Shown piece by piece: positions 17,511 to 29,531 of a stretch of DNA of 64,000 nucleotides. The notes below the pieces were generated by a model, which did no database searches, had not been told where the DNA came from, and saw nothing but the letters and a program-made list of their open reading frames with translations. The stretch's first letter is position 1. Every line of letters begins with the position of its first letter. Source of the stretch: Massilimicrobiota sp. An134 (GTDB taxonomy: Bacteria > Bacillota_I > Bacilli_A > Erysipelotrichales > Coprobacillaceae). The stretch lies in NCBI RefSeq assembly GCF_002160815.1, contig NZ_NFLH01000004.1:55416-119415 (forward strand), in the 5' to 3' direction. The translations under genes were made by a program, and so were the position numbers.

Positions 17511-18400
17511 AAGTCAAAGTGAGAGTTCCGGCGACAAGTGCTAACTTAGGACCGGGATTTGATGTTGCAGGTCTTGCTGTGACATTATACAATACATTTG
17601 TTTTTGAATTGCTGGATCAGGGCTTAGAAATTACGGGCTGTCCGCAACAATTCTGTAATCAGGACAATTTAACTTATCGAGCATTTGTTGAAGGTGCAAA
17701 AGCTTGTGGATTGCAGTTTCAAGGATTACGTATTGAATGTAGTGGAGATGTCCCTTATACAAGAGGTTTAGGAAGTTCTTCAACATGTATTGTTGCAGGT
17801 ATTGTCGGTGCATATGCGTTCATGGATCGTAGTGAAGATCGACAGGAAATATTAGAACTGGCAACACAAATAGAAGGACATCCAGACAACGTAGCACCAG
17901 CCATCTTTGGTGGATTGACAGTGTCAGTCATGAATGAAGAACATGTCACAACGTTGAATATTCCTGTCAAACATGATTATCGTTTTGTTGCTTTTATACC
18001 TCCATTTACTTTATCAACAGAAAAATCTCGTGCTGTTTTACCACAACAGTTGCCTCGTCAGGATGCTATTGCGAATGTTTCTCATTTAGCATTAATGGTT
18101 GCCTCTTTAATCAATGGATATGATGATGGACTTAAACTTGGTTTTAAGGATCGTCTACATCAACCTTATCGTGGAACTTTAATTCAGGGATATGATGAAA
18201 TTATGTCTGTTTTGGAACAGGATGAATATGTACTGGGATGCTATTTATCAGGGGCTGGTCCAACGATTATGGCATTGATTAGAGAAAGTGATAAAAAAGG
18301 TGTTGTAAGAATGAAAGAAGAGCTTGGTGATTTGTTGAAAGATTGGCAGGTAGAAAAATTAGAATTGGATATGCGTGGTTATACATGTGATTATGAATAG
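17507..18400 (+). CDS. thrB: Homoserine kinase
   Basis: 297 residues, GHMP kinase. Motif 1 is VPATSANLGPGFDVAGLA, the ATP loop is VPYTRGLGSSSTCIV, and the C-terminal motif is LSGAGPTIMAL. Phosphorylates homoserine to give the substrate of ThrC. Start overlaps the thrC stop (ATGA). Ends in a short terminator. Confidence 0.95.
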   Translation: MKVKVRVPATSANLGPGFDVAGLAVTLYNTFVFELLDQGLEITGCPQQFCNQDNLTYRAFVEGAKACGLQFQGLRIECSGDVPYTRGLGSSSTCIVAGIVGAYAFMDRSEDRQEILELATQIEGHPDNVAPAIFGGLTVSVMNEEHVTTLNIPVKHDYRFVAFIPPFTLSTEKSRAVLPQQLPRQDAIANVSHLALMVASLINGYDDGLKLGFKDRLHQPYRGTLIQGYDEIMSVLEQDEYVLGCYLSGAGPTIMALIRESDKKGVVRMKEELGDLLKDWQVEKLELDMRGYTCDYE

Positions 18401-18424
18401 GTATCTTCATAAGATGCCTTTTTA
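18399..18424 (+). terminator. Terminator of thrCB
   Basis: AGGTATCTT (18399-18407) / AAGATGCCTT (18411-18420) with T5 following; the stem starts in the last codon of thrB. Confidence 0.75.
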
Positions 18425-18478
18425 TTTTCAAATGATTCAATTTACGCTATAATTATCAAGAAAAGGAGCTGAGTCATA

Positions 18479-19237
18479 GTGAAGAATTATCATACTCATA
18501 CAAGACGTTGTCAACATGCTATAGATAGTGAAGAAGATTATATTCTATCAGCTATTCAATCTGGTTATACAGAACTTGGATTTAGTGATCATACCCCTTG
18601 GATTTATGATTCCTCATTTCATCCAACGATGCGTATGGAAGCCTATGAGATTGATGATTATGTATCAACTTTATTAAAATTAAAGGAAAAATACAAAAAT
18701 CAAATCTCTATTAAAATAGGATTGGAATGTGAATATTTCGAAAAATATATGGATGGTTTAAGAAACATGTTAAAACAATATCCTATTGATTATATTATTT
18801 TAGGTCATCATTATGATGGAAGTGATGAAACAGGTATATATTTTGGACATCCTCTTACAAAATCACAATTATCTCAATATGTTGATAGCTGCATAAAAGC
18901 TATGAAAACTGGATTATACAGTTATGTGGCACATCCAGATTTGGCACGTTATGATACATCGGATCCATTCTATAAGCAGGAAATGCTTAGATTATGTATC
19001 AAGGCAAAGGAAATGAATTTACCATTAGAATTTAATTTGTTAGGATATAAAACACATCGTCATTATCCTAATGATTCTTTTTTCAAAATAGCTAAAGAGG
19101 TGGGCAATCGCATTATTATTGGAACAGATGCTCATGAAAGCCGATCTTTACTGGATATGAAAACGTATCATCAGGCCCGACAACATTTAGAAAACTTAGG
19201 TTTATCCATAACTGAAGACATAACTTTTTTAAGATAG
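18479..19237 (+). CDS. PHP-domain phosphatase (histidinol-phosphatase HisJ-like)
   Basis: 252 residues with the PHP metal ligands in order: NYHTHTRRCQHA, FSDHTPW, GLECEYFEKY, YVAHPDL and IIGTDAHES. Closest in layout to HisJ/HisK-type histidinol phosphatases, but no his genes are nearby, so another phosphate ester is possible. The start is GTG at 18479 with AAGGAG about 10 bp upstream; no nearby ATG fits better. Monocistronic with its own terminator. Confidence 0.8.
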   Translation: MKNYHTHTRRCQHAIDSEEDYILSAIQSGYTELGFSDHTPWIYDSSFHPTMRMEAYEIDDYVSTLLKLKEKYKNQISIKIGLECEYFEKYMDGLRNMLKQYPIDYIILGHHYDGSDETGIYFGHPLTKSQLSQYVDSCIKAMKTGLYSYVAHPDLARYDTSDPFYKQEMLRLCIKAKEMNLPLEFNLLGYKTHRHYPNDSFFKIAKEVGNRIIIGTDAHESRSLLDMKTYHQARQHLENLGLSITEDITFLR

Positions 19238-19283
19238 CTGTGAAAAAGAGATGTAGAGAAGATAGAACAGAGCTATCTTTTTA
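19231..19283 (+). terminator. Probable terminator after PHP gene
   Basis: AAGATAGCT (19231-19239) / AGCTATCTT (19271-19279) and a T-rich end, but the loop is 31 nt, so strength is uncertain. The rest of the gap to 19395 holds AGACAgaatTGTCT and two TATAAT-like boxes ahead of the next gene. Confidence 0.5.
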
Positions 19284-19395
19284 TATGAGAAATGATGAAG
19301 AAAAGCATCATAAAATGACTTAAAAAAAAGACAGAATTGTCTATAAAAAAGACATATAATCATGTTATAATGATGAATAAGAGGAGTGTTAAAAT

Positions 19396-19644
19396 ATGGA
19401 ACATGTGACAGATATAGATAAAAAGAATTATATAGATGATTGTAAAGAAATTGTAAGAACAACTATTGCTTTGGAAAAAATAGAATTATCAGATCATGAA
19501 TTAACTTTATTGACTGAAGAAATTATGGATACTTCATTATCTATAGGAGGAGATTTTTCTAAAGAAAATATACGTTATATTGCCGTGCAGTATGTACGTA
19601 ATCAGTTTTTACCACGTTTTCAAAAAGCTCATAAAGGAGGATAA
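19396..19644 (+). CDS. Small conserved-looking protein of unknown function
   Basis: 82 residues, soluble, mixed charge, mostly helical by composition, starting MEHVTDIDKKNYIDDCKE. No motif recognised. ATG has AAGAGGAGTG upstream. Three bases separate it from the next gene and the next two overlap, so it is the first gene of a three-gene operon (19396-21782). TATAAT boxes at 19355 and 19366 are candidate -10 sites. Confidence 0.65.
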   Translation: MEHVTDIDKKNYIDDCKEIVRTTIALEKIELSDHELTLLTEEIMDTSLSIGGDFSKENIRYIAVQYVRNQFLPRFQKAHKGG

Positions 19645-19647
19645 AAT

Positions 19648-20882
19648 ATGACGTTTGATAAAGCAGTCATGGAAAAATTCATGGCTGATCATCAATCACA
19701 GTATGTAGGAAAATATCGTTATCATAGTGGCTATCGCACTGAAGAACATACGTTTAAAGTTCATTATTATATGTTGGATCAGAATTTTAGACAAATTGAT
19801 ATTTTTGTTGAAATTCATTGTCAGGATGAAATTACGTATACTTTTTCAGAAGATCTACATGAACAGGAAAAGCTTTATATTGTTAAAGATGCTCTTTCAA
19901 GAATACTAGCAAAACTAGGATATAAACGTGTTTTGCATTATTCATTGTATGAAAATTTTATCAAAACAGTATCAAGTGAACTGAATATCTTAGCCCCTAT
20001 TGATTTCTGTGATATTTTAAGTTATATGAAGTATCATCATGGAATTAACCAACAAACAATGGATGATTTCTATAAAATTTTCTTACCATGTTTAAAGATG
20101 AATTTGAAACATAAGAATTATAAAAACTTTATTGATTCATTGAATCTTTTATTTGAATCTGTGCTATATCAATATGAGTGGGATGGTACCAATTCAAAAT
20201 ATTTAGATACTGAATATCAATATCATCTTTATTATATTAGAAAAATCATACGCATTGTTTATCGCCATTTAGATAAATTTTATAAGAATGTTCCTGATGA
20301 ACTTTTTAAGGCTATTCGTACACTATGCTTAAATTCACGATTTACATTTGCTATTATGACTGATTTTGGGTCAATGGTTTTATCACAATACCATGTGACA
20401 AAAGCTATTATAGATACATTTAAAGATGAATTTACATTAATAGAGAAAGATTTTGTATTGGTTGATAAAAAGAAAGATGAAAATCAGGGGAATCTTGTTT
20501 TTTCGTATATTTACTATATTTTTTATAGTGATTATGATCATTATTATGAAGTTTTAATGAATGTGTTGCGTAATATTATTCATTATATGTTAACTTTTGC
20601 AAATCATGATTTGGATCTGGCATTAGGAAATTCTATTATTCAAGCAGAAGGATATCAGATCTTACTGGATTTATTCCATAGAGATTATAATACCTTTGTC
20701 TTTACTTGTTTTCCAATTGAATCTTTCCCAGATAACATGAAACCAAAAGTGAGAGATGAATTGGTGACAGCTATACAGTATTTTGCAGCAAGAATGGAAA
20801 ATGAAAGTTATCGCCTCAGTTCATTTGAACAGGTTACAAATATTAATAGATTATTAATGGATAATTTTAAGGAGTGGTATAA

Positions 20883-20886
<4 letters not shown>
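19648..20886 (+). CDS. Protein of unknown function, 412 residues
   Basis: Rich in aromatic and charged residues (many Tyr, Asp, Lys), no signal peptide and no long hydrophobic segment. It looks like a helical cytosolic protein, with repeated YHxxYY-type stretches around residues 180-300. Not recognised. AAAGGAGG precedes the ATG. It overlaps the next gene by 4 bp (ATGA). Its fixed position between a small acidic protein and a membrane-anchored alpha/beta-hydrolase-like protein suggests the three act together, but the task cannot be read. Confidence 0.7.
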
Positions 20887-23247
<2,361 letters not shown>

Positions 23248-23254
23248 GATGAAG

Positions 23255-23290
23255 AAGGTATATATCATTTCATGATACATACCTTTTTTT
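23255..23290 (+). terminator. Terminator after first GH1 gene
   Basis: GGTATATATCA / TGATACATACC (one mismatch) followed by T7. Confidence 0.75.
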
Positions 23291-23291
23291 G

Positions 23292-23320
23292 ACCACTTAC
23301 TTTGACATATGAACCACTTA
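23292..23320 (+). promoter_or_regulatory. LytTR-type direct-repeat operator
   Basis: ACCACTTA at 23292-23299 and again at 23313-23320, exactly 21 bp apart (two helical turns), ending 11 bp before the -35 box of the LytTR gene. LytTR proteins bind paired direct repeats with this period as activators, so the encoded regulator likely controls its own operon. Confidence 0.7.
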
Positions 23321-23331
23321 GGCTAGGAGTA

Positions 23332-23360
23332 TTTACTTTTTTGGTATTTCTTATTATAGT
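23332..23360 (+). promoter_or_regulatory. Promoter of the LytTR-LiaF-like operon
   Basis: TTTACT (23332-23337), 17-bp spacer, TATAGT (23355-23360). The suboptimal -35 fits an activator-dependent promoter. Confidence 0.65.
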
Positions 23361-23383
23361 AAAGATATCAAAGGAGATTAGAT

Positions 23384-23839
23384 ATGAAAGTCAAAATAGA
23401 AATAGATGAGAGTTTACAGGAAGAAGAAGTGGTTATTAAAGCTCCATCTTTGAATGAAAAAGTGCAACGCATACAAGAAGTGATTCATGATATGTCTAAA
23501 AGTTCAAAAACAATGATTTTTTATAAAGGTCAAGTAGAATATTATTTATCATTGGACGATATTTTATTTTTTGAAACCAGTGATCATCATATTCATGCCC
23601 ATACCAAAAATGATATGTATCAGATTAAATATAAACTGTATGAACTTGAAGAAATGTTACCAGGAAATTTTATGAGAATATCAAAGTCGACTATTTTGAA
23701 TGTCAAGAAAATATATGCTATTCATAAAACAATATCTAGTCCATGTCTTATTGAATTTGAAGATACACATAAGCAAGTGTATGTATCTAGACATTATTAT
23801 AAACCACTAAAAATAAGATTAGAGGAAAAGAGGTTATAA
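23384..23839 (+). CDS. LytTR-family DNA-binding regulator
   Basis: 151 residues: a short N-terminal segment without a receiver domain, then a LytTR domain from about residue 45 (FYKGQVEYYLSLDDILFFET, YQIKYKLYELEEMLPGNFMRISKSTILNVKKI). Such stand-alone LytTR proteins are usually paired with a membrane partner that holds them inactive; here the next gene encodes a LiaF-like membrane protein one base downstream. AAAGGAG precedes the ATG. The 21-bp-spaced repeats upstream are its probable target. Confidence 0.88.
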   Translation: MKVKIEIDESLQEEEVVIKAPSLNEKVQRIQEVIHDMSKSSKTMIFYKGQVEYYLSLDDILFFETSDHHIHAHTKNDMYQIKYKLYELEEMLPGNFMRISKSTILNVKKIYAIHKTISSPCLIEFEDTHKQVYVSRHYYKPLKIRLEEKRL

Positions 23840-23840
23840 G

Positions 23841-24527
23841 ATGAAAAAAAGTAAAATGTTTTGGGGTGTTTTGTTTATTGCTTTGGCAGTCTTATTGATT
23901 GTGACACAATTAGGTCTTGTGAATATACATATGAGTATATGGACTTTATTACTGACAGTTTTTTTGGGTGTATCTGCTTTATCTAGTTTATTACATAAAC
24001 GTGCAACAGGATTCTTGTTTTCAATAGCGTTTTTAATCATCATTTATGATGAGCCACTTGGTTTAGAAGCCATTACGCCTTGGACTGTTTTAATAGCTGC
24101 CTTATTAGCAAGTATAGGTTGTCATATATTATTTCCATCATCAAAAAAACATACCCATTACGCACAGGATATTCAAGATAAAAAAACTGTAAAAGATGGG
24201 CATGTTGATATTAAAGAAAGCTTTGGAAGCTGTATTCGTTATATTGACTCACAAAATATGGAAGATATAACCATTACCAATAGAGCAGGAATGATGAAGA
24301 TTTATTTTGATCAGGCTGATATAAAAGGACAGGAGATCAATTGTTATCTTTATATGAGCTGTGCCATGTTAGAACTTTATATTCCAAAGACATGGAAAGT
24401 GAAGAATTGTACAGATAGTGTACTATCATATATTGATATGGAAATGTTTGATCATAATATTGTTGAACATACAATGATTTTAAAAGGAAAAATAAATTTA
24501 TCTGAAGTGAAGATTATCTATGTATAG
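23841..24527 (+). CDS. LiaF-like membrane protein
   Basis: 228 residues with about four N-terminal membrane segments (1-105), then a soluble beta-rich C-terminal region (from about 125: GHVDIKESFGSCIRY, NRAGMMKIYFDQADIKG) resembling the LiaF/DUF2154 C-terminal domain. LiaF-type proteins restrain a cognate regulator and release it on envelope stress. Its position with the LytTR gene supports that role here (inference). Ends in a convergent terminator. Confidence 0.75.
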   Translation: MKKSKMFWGVLFIALAVLLIVTQLGLVNIHMSIWTLLLTVFLGVSALSSLLHKRATGFLFSIAFLIIIYDEPLGLEAITPWTVLIAALLASIGCHILFPSSKKHTHYAQDIQDKKTVKDGHVDIKESFGSCIRYIDSQNMEDITITNRAGMMKIYFDQADIKGQEINCYLYMSCAMLELYIPKTWKVKNCTDSVLSYIDMEMFDHNIVEHTMILKGKINLSEVKIIYV

Positions 24528-24553
24528 CTATAATGTGAAATCATATTATAGCT
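24526..24553. terminator. Bidirectional terminator
   Basis: AGCTATAAT (24526-24534) / ATTATAGCT (24545-24553), between two convergent genes whose stop codons lie in or next to the stem. Confidence 0.75.
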
Positions 24554-25361
24554 TTTGATATGTCTTTTTTAAAAATTGAGCAACCCCATCCTGATCATTG
24601 GAAGGGATGATTTGAGTAGCGATTGCTTTTAATTTTTCATGTGCATTATCTACTGCATAGGCTTCATCAGCTAACTGAAACATTTCTATATCATTTTCTC
24701 CATCTCCAAAAACAACAAGATGATCATAATGATAAATATGTTTTAATTGTTCAATAGCATGTGCTTTAGATGTCCCTTGAGGCATAATTTCAAGCCATTG
24801 TTGATTTGTATAAATATCTTTTTGGAATAAACAATGATATTGTTTTTGATAATATTCATAAAACGGTTTAAGCTTATCTGTTTCATCAATCAATGTGACA
24901 TAAAAAATTTGACCAACATAAAAGTCTTTGGGATGATGGATGATTCTGATTCGTGGATCATCTTTTCTAGACTCAATAAACTCAAGCATTCCGGGTGTGC
25001 ATTTTTCTGGAATAAAAGAAAATTTTTCTTCACCGTCAATAAACGCATAGACAATAGGATAAAGATGATTGTTTAAAAAATGATCTAAAAGCAGATGAAT
25101 ATCTTCTTGGAAACAATGTGATAATAAGATCTCACCTGATACATTATCTCTCACACATGCACCATTATAAACAATTAAAGGAAAAGGCGCCTGTAATCCT
25201 TGTGTGACTTTCTTAGCTGTCTGATAAGATCTGGCAGTTGCATAAGAAAATAACATGCCATCACTAACAAGCTGATTGATTGTCTGGATGGTAAAGGGAG
25301 ATAATGTCTGATTGGAATTTAATAGTGTACCATCTAAATCAGAAACATAAAGCGTTGTCAT
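24546..25361 (-). CDS. Cof-type HAD-IIB phosphatase
   Basis: 271 residues. Motif I SDLDGTLLNSNQTL; motif II FSYATARSYQTA; C-terminal motif VVFGDGENDIEMFQLA. Cof-like HADs dephosphorylate sugar phosphates, flavin precursors or similar small molecules. The frame is open upstream to 25541, but ATG at 25361 follows a clear AGGAGGAATC, and the longer form would add an unrelated hydrophobic stretch. Single gene. Confidence 0.88.
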   Translation of the reverse strand: MTTLYVSDLDGTLLNSNQTLSPFTIQTINQLVSDGMLFSYATARSYQTAKKVTQGLQAPFPLIVYNGACVRDNVSGEILLSHCFQEDIHLLLDHFLNNHLYPIVYAFIDGEEKFSFIPEKCTPGMLEFIESRKDDPRIRIIHHPKDFYVGQIFYVTLIDETDKLKPFYEYYQKQYHCLFQKDIYTNQQWLEIMPQGTSKAHAIEQLKHIYHYDHLVVFGDGENDIEMFQLADEAYAVDNAHEKLKAIATQIIPSNDQDGVAQFLKKTYQKL

Positions 25362-25421
25362 AATGATTCCTCCTATCTTTAAATATAGTTTAATTAATGG
25401 AAGAATAAATGAAAAGCTTTT

Positions 25422-25450
25422 TTTAAAGAAATATAAAAATATGGTATAAT
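25422..25450 (+). promoter_or_regulatory. queT promoter
   Basis: TTTAAA (25422-25427), 17-bp spacer, TATAAT (25445-25450); the transcript leader is only about 20 nt, so no preQ1 riboswitch fits. Confidence 0.55.
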
Positions 25451-25476
25451 GGGTGTGAAAGAAGTGAGGTTGAGAT

Positions 25477-25959
25477 ATGAAAAGAAAAATACAAATAGTT
25501 GCGATAAATGCAATGATAGCCTGTATATATGCTGTTTTCACTTTGGTATGTTCGGCTTTTTCTTATGGTGCAATTCAGTTAAGATTATCCGAAATATTGA
25601 TTTTCTTAGCTTTTTATAATCGTCGCTATATTCCGGGATTACTTGTAGGATGCATGTTGGCTAATGCGTTTTCTCCATTGGGCATTTATGATGTTATATT
25701 TGGTACGCTAGCGTCACTTATAACTTGTCTATCATTGACAATGATTTCTAACTTATTTCTAGGAGCTTTTTTAGGTGCTTTATTTAATGGGATTATTGTT
25801 GGTGCAGAGTTATATTTTTTATTGGATTTACCATTTTTTATAAATGCTATGTATGTGTTTATAGGAGAATTGATTGTATTATTGATAGGTGTCTTTGTGT
25901 TTAAATTCTTAGAAAAGAATCCATCTTTGATGCAAAAATATATTATGGAAGATAAATAA
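25477..25959 (+). CDS. queT: QueT-family queuosine-precursor transporter (ECF S component)
   Basis: 160 residues, five to six hydrophobic segments. The pattern AFSYGAIQLRLSEILIFLAFYN and PGLLVGCMLANAFSPLGIYDVIFGTLASL matches QueT, the substrate-binding membrane subunit for queuine/preQ1-type precursors that works with a shared ECF energising module encoded elsewhere. ATG has GAAGTGAGG upstream. The expected riboswitch is absent. Confidence 0.88.
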   Translation: MKRKIQIVAINAMIACIYAVFTLVCSAFSYGAIQLRLSEILIFLAFYNRRYIPGLLVGCMLANAFSPLGIYDVIFGTLASLITCLSLTMISNLFLGAFLGALFNGIIVGAELYFLLDLPFFINAMYVFIGELIVLLIGVFVFKFLEKNPSLMQKYIMEDK

Positions 25960-26002
25960 AGAGTTCATAATGACAATATAAAATAAAAATGAGGTGATTG
26001 AT

Positions 26003-27151
26003 TTGAAAACATCCATAAAAATACGTGATTTGACATTAAAAAATATATTCATTATTTTGAGTTATACCGCTTTACTTGTTTTAGGGGTGATTTATTTTGA
26101 AAGTATTTTTCAATATTTGGGGGAATTATTAAATATTATTCAACCATTTATTATAGGCTTTATTCTGGCTTTTATCTTTAATATTCCAATGAAGTTCTTT
26201 GAAAAGAAACTAGCTATACAAAATAAGAAAAAACGTAGAGTTGTTTCAGCGATTTTATCAGTGTTACTTATTTTATTAGTATTATTACTTGTTGTTATGG
26301 TTGTTGTGCCACAAGTTATAGAAAATGTAAGAACATTAATAGATAATTTACCTAGTATTTTTGCGCAGGCTGAAAAATGGTTGAATTATGTGTTTGAAGA
26401 AATTCGTTTATCACCAGATCTTCTTGATAAAATCAATGAATTTCAAACACGTTTTGCTCAAACATTCATTTCTACTTTAACGGCTTGGGCACCTAATATT
26501 GCTTCAGGTGTTTCCCATATCACAACAAGTGTCATTAATATTTTTATGGGATTTGTCATGGCTATCTATATGATTTTCTCTAAAGATAAACTAATCAGAC
26601 AGGTGAAGAAATTTGCACATGCTTTATTTAACGATCAACATTATCAGTATATCAGCGAAGTTGTCAAATTAACAGGAACAACTTTTGAAAATTTCTTGGC
26701 TGGACAATTAACAGAATCAATTATTATTGGCGTATTGTGTTATATTGGTTGTATGATTTTAGATATTCCTTATGCGTCTATTGCGGCTATTGTCATTGGT
26801 TTTACAAATATTATTCCATATTTTGGGCCTATTATTGGGGCAGTGATATCTTCAGTGTTAATATTATTTGTATCACCTGTGAAAGCATTGATTTTCCTTG
26901 TTTTCAGTACCCTATTACAACAGTTTGAATCCAATTTAATCTATCCACATGTTGTAGGAAATTCAGTTGGTTTATCAGCTTTATGGGTGTTATTTGCAGT
27001 CAGTGTTGGTGGGGGATTGTTTGGCATACCAGGAATGATTTTTGGATTACCAACTTTCTCAGTTATTTATGAGTTATTGAGAAGATGGACAAATTATCGT
27101 TTAGAAGTGAAAAGAAATTTAGCCAAAAAACAAGAGGAGATTGTTGAATGA
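26003..27151 (+). CDS. AI-2E family (YdiK/YtvI-type) membrane permease
   Basis: About 383 residues, seven to eight membrane segments, with the C-terminal family signature (FTNIIPYFGPIIGAVISS and LLQQFESNLIYPHVVGNSVGL). The family includes Na+/H+ antiporters and an AI-2 exporter, so the substrate is open. Start: TTG at 26003 gives 6 bp from GAGGTG; a GTG at 25994 would sit on that site. It overlaps the next gene by 4 bp. Confidence 0.85.
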   Translation: MKTSIKIRDLTLKNIFIILSYTALLVLGVIYFESIFQYLGELLNIIQPFIIGFILAFIFNIPMKFFEKKLAIQNKKKRRVVSAILSVLLILLVLLLVVMVVVPQVIENVRTLIDNLPSIFAQAEKWLNYVFEEIRLSPDLLDKINEFQTRFAQTFISTLTAWAPNIASGVSHITTSVINIFMGFVMAIYMIFSKDKLIRQVKKFAHALFNDQHYQYISEVVKLTGTTFENFLAGQLTESIIIGVLCYIGCMILDIPYASIAAIVIGFTNIIPYFGPIIGAVISSVLILFVSPVKALIFLVFSTLLQQFESNLIYPHVVGNSVGLSALWVLFAVSVGGGLFGIPGMIFGLPTFSVIYELLRRWTNYRLEVKRNLAKKQEEIVE

Positions 27152-27435
27152 GTCACTTATTTGAATTTGATGCCATGATTCATAAAGTAGAGGATCGAGA
27201 TGGTGCTTATGTGATTTGTCACTATGATATAAGACAATTATATGGAAAAGGAAGAATGAAAGTTCATGTCACATTTGATGGTGTTCCCTATGATGGAAGT
27301 ATTGTCAATATGGGAGTGAAAGATGAATATGGTCAAATCTGTTATATTATTGGGATGTTGAAATCTATTAGAAAACAATTAAACAAGCAACCTGGTGATT
27401 CTGTTCATGTGGTGGTTGCAAAGAGAGAAAAATAA
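27148..27435 (+). CDS. DUF1905-domain protein
   Basis: 95 residues covering a single DUF1905 barrel-like domain (FEFDAMIHKVEDRDGAYVI ... GYIGML-type ending IIGMLKSIRKQLNKQPGDSV). Function of the family is unknown; relatives are often fused to YdeI-type domains. It starts within the stop of the AI-2E gene (ATGA), so the two are coupled. Confidence 0.75.
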   Translation: MSHLFEFDAMIHKVEDRDGAYVICHYDIRQLYGKGRMKVHVTFDGVPYDGSIVNMGVKDEYGQICYIIGMLKSIRKQLNKQPGDSVHVVVAKREK

Positions 27436-27510
27436 TCTTTTATTATATGAAATATTCTTTTTTCAAAGCTGTTTTGTAGTATAATAAAAAATAGAAATGG
27501 AGGTAATTAA

Positions 27511-28954
<1,444 letters not shown>

Positions 28955-28956
<2 letters not shown>

Positions 28957-28983
28957 AAGTGTTGTTATGCAACACTTTTGTTT
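28955..28983 (+). terminator. Terminator between GH1 and GNAT genes
   Basis: Perfect 10-bp stem AAAAGTGTTG (28955-28964) / CAACACTTTT (28970-28979), short following T-tract, so read-through into the GNAT gene is likely. Confidence 0.65.
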
Positions 28984-28995
28984 GTGAGGATCAAA

Positions 28996-29514
28996 ATGGA
29001 TTTTGAAATTGTAGAGGCAACAAAAGAAGATGCAAAAGATATACTGGCATTAACCAAAATATGTGGAAAAGAAACAAATTATTTAAGTTATGGCAGTGAA
29101 GGCATTGGACTTTCTCTTGAACAGGAAATGGCTTTTCTTGATAATGTTGCTCATTCTTTAAAAGATGTTTTCTATGTTGTTAAAATGAAAGATGAAATTG
29201 TTGGGATGGGTTCTTATACAACTTTTTCATCGCCAAGAATGTCCCATCGTGGGGAAATAGGTCTATGTATTCGTCAATCAGCATGGCATTTAGGCATTGG
29301 ACATGCTTTGATGGATCGATTGCTTGACTTTGCTAAAAATCAGGCAAAAGCCGATCTTGTTTCTTTAGAAGTGTGTCATGATAATAGACGTGCTATTTCT
29401 TTATACCAGCATTATTGTTTTCAAAAGATAGGGACTTTTGAGGGATTCTTTAAAATTGACAGCAAACTGATTGATTATGATATTATGTTATTAAAATTAG
29501 AAAAAAGTTCATGA
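28996..29514 (+). CDS. GNAT-family N-acetyltransferase
   Basis: 172 residues with the acetyl-CoA-binding stretch GLCIRQSAWHLGIGHALMDRLLDFA (motif A in Q/RxxGxG/A form: RQSAWHLGIG) and the closing LEVCHDNRRAISLYQHYCFQKIG. Substrate unknown. ATG at 28996 with GTGAGGAT upstream is preferred to the in-frame TTG at 28978, which lies within the terminator stem. Confidence 0.85.
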   Translation: MDFEIVEATKEDAKDILALTKICGKETNYLSYGSEGIGLSLEQEMAFLDNVAHSLKDVFYVVKMKDEIVGMGSYTTFSSPRMSHRGEIGLCIRQSAWHLGIGHALMDRLLDFAKNQAKADLVSLEVCHDNRRAISLYQHYCFQKIGTFEGFFKIDSKLIDYDIMLLKLEKSS

Positions 29515-29531
29515 AATCTCATGAACTTTTT
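29502..29531. terminator. Bidirectional terminator
   Basis: Perfect 13-bp stem AAAAAGTTCATGA (29502-29514) / TCATGAACTTTTT (29519-29531) with a 4-nt loop, overlapping the ends of both convergent genes. Confidence 0.9.

Noticed and set aside
25362..25476. Possible preQ1 riboswitch before queT
   Set aside because: The promoter leaves only about 20 nt of leader and no pseudoknot-like sequence is present.
25362..25541. 60-codon hydrophobic extension of the Cof-type HAD
   Set aside because: No ribosome site at 25541, and a strong one exists at 25361; the extension overlaps the divergent queT region.
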